Assembly (NCBI GenBank): GCA_028696435.1
Contig: JAQVHC010000027.1
Span: 1 to 13,910, forward strand
DNA: 13,910 nt
Direction of reading: 5' to 3'
Origin: Actinomycetota bacterium
GTDB lineage: Bacteria > Actinomycetota > Humimicrobiia > Humimicrobiales > Humimicrobiaceae
Of the stretch, positions 7,269 to 13,910 are shown one piece after another; position 1 is the stretch's first letter, and each line of letters starts with the position of its first letter. A program made the translations under genes and the position numbers. The notes below the pieces were generated by a model, which was given only the letters and a program-made list of their open reading frames with translations, did no database searches and was not told the DNA's origin.

Positions 7269-8700
7269 TTGAAGATACTCTCTTTTCTTTATTAATTAAA
7301 TGCTTATTGAATTCTGGATTATCAGAAACAGGAACAGGATACTCCCCATTAAAGCAGGCAAAGCAGAATTTTTCTTTCGATTCACCCACAGCTTTTATAA
7401 GGCCATCCATAGACAGATATCCCAGACTATCTACTTTTAGAAATTCCCTTATATTCTCCAGTGTTTTATGATTGGCAATAAATTCATTCCTTCTGGCCAT
7501 GTCGACACCATAATAACACGGATAAAGCAGTGGTGGACAGGTGATTCTTAAATGCACTTCTCTGGCACCAACATCATATAACATTTTTACTATTTTTTTT
7601 GATGTTGTGCCTCTGATTATTGAATCATCGACAACTACCAGTCTTTTGCCACATATAATGTCTCTTAAAGGATTTAATTTAAGTTTAACGCTTATCTCTC
7701 TGGTTTTCTGCTCCGGCTGAATGAAAGTCCTCCCCACATATCTATTTTTAATAAAACCTTCTGCATATGGAATCTTTGACTCTTTAGAGTAACCAATAGC
7801 CGCAGGGGTACCTGAATCAGGAACAGAGATAACAATATCTGCATCAGCAGGGCATTCTTTTGCCAGTTCCTGACCCAGCCTGTGTCTTATTGCAAACATA
7901 TTCTTACCATATATATAACTATCCGGTCTTGCAAAATAAATAAGCTCAAAAATACACATTGAAATTCTATCAACTGATAGCACCATCTGCGATCTTGCAC
8001 CATCTTTATCAAGAATAATTATTTCGCCAGGGTCTATTTCTCTTACAAATTTTGCATCAACTATGTCCAGTGCACAGGTTTCTGAAGCTATCACATAATC
8101 ACCATCAAGGTTGCCAAGCACAAGCGGCCTGAATCCATGTGGATCTCTTATTCCAAAAATTTTATCTCTGGTTAATATTAATATAGAATAACAACCTTTA
8201 ATTTTGCTAACCATTTCTTTAATTGCATCCTCAATATTATCTTTTTCCGAACTTCCTATAAGCGATGCTATAACTTCTGTATCTGTAGTGGTATCAAATT
8301 TAACTCCTTTTCTTATCAGCTCATTTCTTATTTCATTTGTATTGGTTAGATTACCATTATTGGCTATTGCAAAGCTCTCATTTTTAAACATATGATAGAG
8401 CGGCTGTGAATTTTTCCAGATATTCATTCCAGTGGCAGAATATCGGGTATGTCCTATTCCAATGTGACCCTGGAGGGGAGCAATATTCTGCTCATTAAAT
8501 ACCCGGGAGACAAGGCCCAGGTCTTTAAATACAAGAATATTCTCACCGTCAGATACAGCTATACCGGCACTTTCCTGGCCTCTGTGTTGTAATGCCTGGA
8601 GACCGTAAAAAATTATTTTTGCTGCACTTTTACCCGGCGCATATATTCCAAATACACCGCATTTTTCATTAAGTTTTTCTTTTGATATTGTATTTACCAT
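7261..8700 (-). CDS. purF: Amidophosphoribosyltransferase, iron-sulfur type
   Basis: PurF makes phosphoribosylamine from PRPP and glutamine, the committed step. The 479-residue protein starts with 13 residues before Cys14 in CGVFGIYA. In the family the propeptide is removed so that this Cys becomes the N-terminal nucleophile, as in the B. subtilis enzyme. The glutaminase domain includes QHRGQESAG and GHTRYSATG. The PRPP loop is VVVDDSIIRGTTS (353-365). Four cysteines, Cys249, Cys395, Cys446 and Cys449 (CFAC), match the B. subtilis [4Fe-4S] ligands; the 146-residue gap between the first two is identical to that enzyme. This points to an oxygen-sensitive enzyme. ATG 8700 has GGGGG four bases upstream. 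A 99-bp repeat-rich gap separates it from purL, while its end overlaps purM. Confidence 0.97.
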   Translation of the reverse strand: MVNTISKEKLNEKCGVFGIYAPGKSAAKIIFYGLQALQHRGQESAGIAVSDGENILVFKDLGLVSRVFNEQNIAPLQGHIGIGHTRYSATGMNIWKNSQPLYHMFKNESFAIANNGNLTNTNEIRNELIRKGVKFDTTTDTEVIASLIGSSEKDNIEDAIKEMVSKIKGCYSILILTRDKIFGIRDPHGFRPLVLGNLDGDYVIASETCALDIVDAKFVREIDPGEIIILDKDGARSQMVLSVDRISMCIFELIYFARPDSYIYGKNMFAIRHRLGQELAKECPADADIVISVPDSGTPAAIGYSKESKIPYAEGFIKNRYVGRTFIQPEQKTREISVKLKLNPLRDIICGKRLVVVDDSIIRGTTSKKIVKMLYDVGAREVHLRITCPPLLYPCYYGVDMARRNEFIANHKTLENIREFLKVDSLGYLSMDGLIKAVGESKEKFCFACFNGEYPVPVSDNPEFNKHLINKEKRVSSNA

Positions 8701-8711
8701 TTTTCCCCCGG

Positions 8712-8727
8712 CACTGTTACACTGTTA
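8712..8727. repeat. 8-bp perfect tandem duplication upstream of purF
   Basis: CACTGTTA occurs twice in a row (8712-8719, 8720-8727), 12 bases upstream of the purF start codon and just outside its ribosome site. On the coding strand it reads TAACAGTG twice. Confidence 0.6.
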
Positions 8728-8742
8728 TCTAATATCCTTTAG

Positions 8743-8790
8743 AATTTAGCAGTAACATTTATATAATTTAGCAGCAGTATTTATACAATT
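8743..8790. repeat. 22-bp tandem repeat, 2.2 copies, between purL and purF
   Basis: Two 22-bp units (8743-8764, 8765-8786) each begin AATTTAGCAG and end with a variant of ATTTATAY; a third partial unit, AATT, ends at 8790. Within the second unit, TTAGCAGCAGTATTTA (8768-8783) is one base different from a sequence at 3744-3759 in the terminator after purH. No stable hairpin or T-run is present here, so it is not a terminator. Confidence 0.6.
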
Positions 8791-8799
8791 CTGGTAAAA

Positions 8800-11700
8800 T
8801 CAGACATTCCCATCACACCACCTTCTAGCATTCTGGAACATCTTAATCCATGGAGAAACTTTTAAATCCTGCTTCCATCTCTCCGGCAACCACGCCCACT
8901 GCCATAATAAGAATGCCCTTTCAGGGTGGGGCATCATTGCAAGATGCCTGCCGTCCTCCGAGCATAACCCTGTAAACCCATATGGTGAACCGTTTGGGTT
9001 ATAAGGATATTTAACAGCAGGCGCTCCATCATCGTCTACATAAATAACAGGAGCAAGGTTCTTTTCATATATTTCTGAAAGTATTTCCGGGTCCGGGCAG
9101 AATAAATGTCCTTCTCTGTGTGCTACCCACACACCAAGTATAGAGTCTTCCATGCCATCAAGCATAATAGAAGGACTTTTTAATATTTTAACTGACAACC
9201 AGCGTGACTCAAACCGCCCGGAGGGATTGCTTATAAATCCCGGTTGTCTGTCCTCTGGAATTCCTTTCCATGGCACCCAGCCAAGGAGAGTCATAAGCTG
9301 GCAGCCATTACAAACACCAAGAGAAAAAGTGTCCTTTCTTGCATAAAAGTCATCAAACATTTTTTTCAATTTCGTGCTGAATTTTATCATACCAGCCCAC
9401 CCTTTAGCACTGCCAGGGACATCAGCATAAGAAGACCCTCCTACAAACACAGCCCCTTTAAATTTTTTAAGAGTTATACTGCCGTCAAGTAAATCTGTCA
9501 TTGTCACATCCCAGGGCTTAAATCCTGCAGCAAAAAATGCTGAAGCCATTTCTCTGTCACCATTGCTTCCCTCCTCACGGATAATTGCAACTTCAGGTTT
9601 ATTTGGCCTGTTTAATAATACTAATGGAGTGATAGCAGGCTTGAAGGAAATATTATATGAAAGTCCAGCTCTATTATGGTTCTGTTTTTGTTCATCTACC
9701 AGTTGTACATTCATCTGGCAGCGCTCGAGCCGATCACTTGTTGATTCCCACCAGTTTAAAAGTTCCGGTGTGCCAGTATCCAGTATTACTTTTTTGCCAT
9801 TGCGGATTATAACCTGCTTTCTTTTACATGTATTGCCAAGAACAATAAATGGGATACTGGACCTATTAAGAATACCGGCAATTTTAGATTCATTTTGCGG
9901 TAAATATTCCAGAACAAGTCCGAGTTCCTCGGAGAACAAACATGGAATAATTGCATCTTCTTTAATTATTTCTTCTTCACCAGCAAGTTCTACTTCTATT
10001 CCACAGCTTCCTGATAATGCCATCTCAACCAGTGTGGTTATAAGCCCTCCGTCACTTCTATCATGCCCTGAAAGAATTAAATTTTTCTTTATCATTTCCT
10101 GTACTGCTTTAAATGCATTAACCAGAAGAACAGGATTTTCAACATCAGGAGATTCATCTCCTATCTGACCCAGCGCCTGTGCCAGTGCTGAACCTCCGAG
10201 GCGATTTTTGCCTTCCGCAAGGTCAATAAACAGCAGCCTGCTCGCACCCGGTTTCTTAATATCAGGTGTTATGACTCTGGTTATATCCTTCATTGAACTA
10301 TAAGCAGAAATAACTACCTGCCCGGGAGCTTTTACAACTTCATCACCTGCAGAGGCTGCCATTGAAAGGCTGTCCTTACCACCATCTGCAGCAATGCCTA
10401 TTTCCTTCATTAAATTACTTAAAGAAACCGCTGCCTTGTATAGATCAGCGCCTTCGCCCGGAAGTTTTGCAGCCCACATCCAGTTTACCGAACATTTTAT
10501 ATTCTCAAGGGCAGTTATAAGAGCCCATACCATATTGGTCAGTGCTTCTCCAACTGCCATACGGGCACCGGCTTCGGGATTAATCAGAGATTTAATTGGC
10601 TGTTCACCAATAGCAATAGCGGCACCTGTGAGACCGAAATGGCTCTGTGCCACAACAGCTACATCTGAAACAGGAAGCTGTAGTGGACCACAGCATTGCT
10701 GCCGGGCAATAAGTCCTGTTGCACTTCTATCGACTTTTCTTACCAGAAACCCTTTGGAACCAACCGAGGGTAATTTAAATATAAGTTCCAGAAATTCTTT
10801 TACTGATTTATCAGCCGGTAAATTAAGCGGCTCTAATTTTTTAGGGATGCTTTCAAGCTCAAATGTTTTACGGGGAATATTACTCAGGATTTCTTTAAGA
10901 TTCAGATCAACCGGAGTACTGTTATTGTGGCTATCATGCACGGTAATTTTTCCATCACCGGTTATTTCGCCAAGAACTTCGCAGTTAACTTTTTCACGAT
11001 TGCAGATTGCCTTAAATTCCTCCAGCCGCTCTGGTTTTATAAGAAAAGCATTGCGCTCCTGATATTCTGCACCCCATATTTCAAGAACTGACATAGTTTT
11101 ATCACCAACCTGGATGTTTCTTATCTCAATTCTACCACCCGCAGGTTCAACAAGTTCGGTTAATACATTACACGGACCTCCTGCACCCTGGTCATGGATA
11201 CTCATAATTGGATTGTTTTCACCCATTTCAATACAGGCCCTTATTACTCTATCCATTTTTTGCTCCATTCTGGCATCCCCACGCTGAACAGCATTAAAGT
11301 CAAGTTCTTCTATATTTCCTCCCTGAACCATGCTGGATGCAGCACCGCCTCCCATTCCTATGCGATATGCAGGACCACCAACCTGAACTATTATCATACC
11401 TTTTTGCGGAGCTTCTTTCTTTATGTGGCGGCTATCAATCTGTCCAATACCACCGGTAAACATTATCGGCTTTATCCATTCACGCCTCTCGCCATCAGGG
11501 AGTCTCAGTCCAAAAGTTCTTGTAAATCCCTGAATTACAGGCTCACCGAATTTATTCCCATAATCTGAAGCGCCGTTGCTTCCCTTTATCATAATTTCAA
11601 GAGGAGAGGCAAGATTTGAAGGATAAATAAATTTATTATTTTCTCCTGGTATTAAATAACCAGGAATATTTAGATTTCCAGTACAGTACCCTGCTGTACT

Positions 11701-12678
11701 CGCAATAACAAGCCCACCTCTTCCTGTAGCCTGAACATCACGAATCCTCCCTCCAATTCCTGTTTCAGCTCCGGGGAATGGAGCAACCCCACTCGGGAAA
11801 TTATGTGTTTCAGCTGTAAATATGAAGTGATAGGTAACCTTACTTTTCCTAAATGGTGAACATTTTCCTGGCTGCTCCGGAATAATAGTCTGTATTTTAA
11901 AACCTTTTATGCCACTGGAGTTATCTCTAAACGCTATTATGCTATTTGATGGATTCGCTTTTAGTGGTGCTCTTATTATTTCCATCAGTGTCACAGGAAC
12001 CTCTTTACCATCAATTATAAGTCTGCCCTTAAAAAACCAGTGGCGTGAGTGTTCGCTATTTGCCTGGCCGAGCTGGAAAAACTCAACATTAGTTGGATTT
12101 CTACCGATAACATTAACAAAGAGATTGTAGTAAAACTGTATGTCCCACTCATCCATACCCAGACCCATTTTCCTGTTAAAGCTTCTCAAAATATCTATCC
12201 CTTTATTTGAATCAGAGCTAAATTTCTCTTTGTTTTCTTTGTTTTCTTCCATCAGTGGTATTATAATTACATCTTCCGGCTTGATACCGGGCTCAAATGT
12301 CTGAAGAGGTTCAGAATATACACATTCCGTCATTCTATCGCAGTTTTTGTTTATAAAATCTGATAGGTCAACATCCTCAGGAACAATATATCTCCTTGAA
12401 CGCTCAATACGGGTAATTTTTTTCAGACCGCAGGAGTGACAGATAGCAACCGCATTGGTTGAAAATGCAGTTTCAAAATTTAACCGGGGCCCTATTTCAA
12501 CAATATTTTTATTCTCATTACCTAAAAAAGACCTGTCTCCAAATTTTTCTCTTTCGAATGTTTCAGCAAGCAACCATCGAAGTATTTCTAATTCAGATTT
12601 GCTGAGTGGTTCCGATACTTCAATGTAATAACAGTATTCAAAATCCTTATCGATATATCTATAAAACCGCTGGATCAT
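8800..12678 (-). CDS. purL: Phosphoribosylformylglycinamidine synthase, large fused type (PurS-PurL-PurQ)
   Basis: This single 1292-residue chain converts FGAR, glutamine and ATP to FGAM. It has a PurS-like N-terminal domain (about 1-150) and a linker domain. The two-part ATP-binding synthetase core carries QANSEHSRHWFF, TAETHNFPSG, GGRIRDVQATGRG, NKFGEP and HDQGAGG. The C-terminal class I glutaminase domain (about 1030-1292) has catalytic Cys1123 in GVCNGCQ and His1251/Glu1253 in MPHPER. Length and order match the fused E. coli enzyme (1295 residues), but the wording of many motifs is closer to eukaryotic FGAMS. Two glutaminase positions deviate: GGSSY (1080-1084) for GGFSY and HREG (1187-1190) for HGEG. 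A charged linker near 143-160 includes a 9-bp DNA duplication (12229-12246). ATG 12678 follows GAGGA at 11 bases. No separate purS or purQ is needed. Confidence 0.97.
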   Translation of the reverse strand: MIQRFYRYIDKDFEYCYYIEVSEPLSKSELEILRWLLAETFEREKFGDRSFLGNENKNIVEIGPRLNFETAFSTNAVAICHSCGLKKITRIERSRRYIVPEDVDLSDFINKNCDRMTECVYSEPLQTFEPGIKPEDVIIIPLMEENKENKEKFSSDSNKGIDILRSFNRKMGLGMDEWDIQFYYNLFVNVIGRNPTNVEFFQLGQANSEHSRHWFFKGRLIIDGKEVPVTLMEIIRAPLKANPSNSIIAFRDNSSGIKGFKIQTIIPEQPGKCSPFRKSKVTYHFIFTAETHNFPSGVAPFPGAETGIGGRIRDVQATGRGGLVIASTAGYCTGNLNIPGYLIPGENNKFIYPSNLASPLEIMIKGSNGASDYGNKFGEPVIQGFTRTFGLRLPDGERREWIKPIMFTGGIGQIDSRHIKKEAPQKGMIIVQVGGPAYRIGMGGGAASSMVQGGNIEELDFNAVQRGDARMEQKMDRVIRACIEMGENNPIMSIHDQGAGGPCNVLTELVEPAGGRIEIRNIQVGDKTMSVLEIWGAEYQERNAFLIKPERLEEFKAICNREKVNCEVLGEITGDGKITVHDSHNNSTPVDLNLKEILSNIPRKTFELESIPKKLEPLNLPADKSVKEFLELIFKLPSVGSKGFLVRKVDRSATGLIARQQCCGPLQLPVSDVAVVAQSHFGLTGAAIAIGEQPIKSLINPEAGARMAVGEALTNMVWALITALENIKCSVNWMWAAKLPGEGADLYKAAVSLSNLMKEIGIAADGGKDSLSMAASAGDEVVKAPGQVVISAYSSMKDITRVITPDIKKPGASRLLFIDLAEGKNRLGGSALAQALGQIGDESPDVENPVLLVNAFKAVQEMIKKNLILSGHDRSDGGLITTLVEMALSGSCGIEVELAGEEEIIKEDAIIPCLFSEELGLVLEYLPQNESKIAGILNRSSIPFIVLGNTCKRKQVIIRNGKKVILDTGTPELLNWWESTSDRLERCQMNVQLVDEQKQNHNRAGLSYNISFKPAITPLVLLNRPNKPEVAIIREEGSNGDREMASAFFAAGFKPWDVTMTDLLDGSITLKKFKGAVFVGGSSYADVPGSAKGWAGMIKFSTKLKKMFDDFYARKDTFSLGVCNGCQLMTLLGWVPWKGIPEDRQPGFISNPSGRFESRWLSVKILKSPSIMLDGMEDSILGVWVAHREGHLFCPDPEILSEIYEKNLAPVIYVDDDGAPAVKYPYNPNGSPYGFTGLCSEDGRHLAMMPHPERAFLLWQWAWLPERWKQDLKVSPWIKMFQNARRWCDGNV

Positions 12679-12792
12679 TATTTTATATTCCTCATCTTTG
12701 CAACAAAATTTAAATTTCCTTAACTAAAAATACACTTACAAAATACCATTTGCTTTCATATTAACTAAATAAACTACCTGAATAAGCTATTA
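12679..12792 (-). other. purB-purL intergenic gap
   Basis: The 114 bases between the purB stop and the purL start are AT-rich. They hold the purL ribosome site (GAGGA) but no convincing promoter, terminator or reading frame. The gap is longer than others in the operon, so an internal promoter cannot be excluded, but co-transcription with purB is the simplest reading. Confidence 0.5.
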
Positions 12793-13908
12793 TTATAGCT
12801 TTATATTTTCCAATCTTCCAATAATTTCTTCTACATACTTTAAATGATAGCTAACATCAAATAATCTCTCCAGATTATCCTTCCCGAGGCAGGATAATAC
12901 CTTTTCTTCTGCGAACAAATTTTCCTTAAAACTACCTTCATTTTCCCATGCATCAAGAGCAGCTTTCTGAACAATAGTATATGCTTCTTCTCTTTTCATT
13001 CCTTTATTTATAAGTTCCAACAGCACTCTCTGAGAAAATATAATACCACCATATTTCATCAAATTTCTTTGCATATTTGATTCAATTACATTCATGTTCT
13101 CAATTACATATATTATTTTATCAAGCATATAATCAATCAGGATAAAGCTGTCCGGAATTATTATTCTTTCTGCAGAAGAATGTGATATATCTCTTTCATG
13201 CCATAATGCAATATTTTCAAGAGCTGTTACTGTATTTGACCTCAAGACCCTCGCCAGTCCACATATCCTCTCACAGATTATAGGATTTTTCTTATGTGGC
13301 ATTGCAGAAGAACCTTTCTGCTCTTTCCCAAATGGCTCTTCAACTTCCCTGACATCTGTCCTGTGCAGATTTCTTATCTCAAGAGCTATTTTTTCAAGAG
13401 TAGCCCCGCAAATTGCCAGCGTTGATATTAACTGAGCATGCCTATCCCTCTGGAGAATCTGTGTGGATGCAGGAGAAGGCTTTAAATTAAGAGCATCACA
13501 AACTTTTTTTTCAACTTCAGGTGGTGTATTGGCATATGTACCAACAGCACCTGATATTTTTCCATATCTGATATTTTCCCTTGCCTGTTCCAATCTTTCA
13601 AGGTTCCTTGCCATCTCAAAAGCATACACACAGAGTTTAAGGCCGAGAGTTACAGGTTCCGCATGCACACCATGTGTTCTTCCTATCATAACAGTATAAG
13701 CGTATTCTTTTGATTTTATTTTTAGAGTATTAATAAGCTTTTTTATTTTATTTTCAATTAAATATACTGCCTCAAGCATCTGGAGTGAGAGAGCTGTATC
13801 GCAAACATCTGAAGATGTTAACCCATAATGAAGATATTTTGATGAATCTCCAATATGTGAAGAAACTTCCGTTAAAAAAGCAATAACATCATGATTTGTT
13901 TCTTTTTC
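12793..13908 (-). CDS. purB: Adenylosuccinate lyase, 5'-truncated at the window edge
   Basis: PurB removes fumarate from SAICAR to give AICAR and from adenylosuccinate to give AMP. The frame is open to the right edge; 371 residues are visible and roughly 60 N-terminal residues are missing compared with the usual length of about 430. An internal ATG at 13779 is not the start, because conserved sequence precedes it: TNHDVIAF and HYGLTSSDVCDTALSLQ. Further family motifs are GRTHGVHAEPVTLG and the fumarase/aspartase-superfamily signature SSAMPHKKNP, with the catalytic loop serines at visible residues 200-201. The C-terminal end is intact. The compact B. subtilis-type architecture and position ahead of purL match the Bacillus-like operon order. 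Confidence 0.96.
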   Translation of the reverse strand, partial: EKETNHDVIAFLTEVSSHIGDSSKYLHYGLTSSDVCDTALSLQMLEAVYLIENKIKKLINTLKIKSKEYAYTVMIGRTHGVHAEPVTLGLKLCVYAFEMARNLERLEQARENIRYGKISGAVGTYANTPPEVEKKVCDALNLKPSPASTQILQRDRHAQLISTLAICGATLEKIALEIRNLHRTDVREVEEPFGKEQKGSSAMPHKKNPIICERICGLARVLRSNTVTALENIALWHERDISHSSAERIIIPDSFILIDYMLDKIIYVIENMNVIESNMQRNLMKYGGIIFSQRVLLELINKGMKREEAYTIVQKAALDAWENEGSFKENLFAEEKVLSCLGKDNLERLFDVSYHLKYVEEIIGRLENIKL

Positions 13909-13910
13909 AA

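Noticed and set aside
8755..8790. A promoter within the purL-purF gap on the minus strand (TTGTAT, 17 bases, TATATA)
   Set aside because: Only three and four consensus positions match, and the bases belong to the tandem repeat; too weak to call.
9563..11062. Long plus-strand frames (201 and 222 codons) opposite purL
   Set aside because: They lie antisense to conserved PurL motifs and read as low-complexity Ser/Ile/Pro sequence, as expected of an antisense shadow.

Overview
The window comes from an AT-rich bacterial chromosome of unidentified phylum. Genes are tightly packed, start sites mostly carry purine-rich Shine-Dalgarno sequences, and AGA/AGG and ATA codons are common. The content is housekeeping. 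I see no insertion sequence, phage gene, CRISPR array, tRNA, rRNA or unknown multigene system.

Left part, plus strand. At 3-641 lies the 3' part of a TVP38/TMEM64 (VTT/DedA-like) membrane protein whose start is outside the window. A 439-base AT-rich gap (642-1080) follows. It holds a 15-bp tandem repeat, two good sigma-70-type promoter matches and a 19-bp palindrome placed like an operator. This gap feeds lon (1081-3579), the ATP-dependent AAA+ serine protease, which here has a repetitive charged C-terminal tail.

Convergence zone (3580-3795). lon and the purine operon point at each other across a run of hairpins. The last one, at 3745-3785, is a convincing bidirectional intrinsic terminator.

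Right part, minus strand. From the right edge leftward a de novo purine operon reads purB (start cut off) - purL - purF - purM - purN - purH. The enzymes cover PRPP to phosphoribosylamine (PurF), GAR to FGAR (PurN), FGAR to FGAM (PurL), FGAM to AIR (PurM), SAICAR to AICAR plus adenylosuccinate to AMP (PurB), and AICAR to IMP (PurH). The order matches the Bacillus subtilis pur operon, with two differences: purS, purQ and purL are replaced by one fused 1292-residue PurL, and no purD follows purH. purE/purK, purC and purD are not in the window. The purF/purM overlap and the 9-bp purN/purH spacing indicate co-transcription. The operon promoter must lie beyond the right edge.

The points most worth a second look are the eukaryote-like character of the fused PurL and two substitutions in its glutaminase domain. 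After those come the promoter/palindrome arrangement before lon, the alternating hairpins at the convergence, the repeats between purL and purF, and low-complexity insertions in Lon and PurH.
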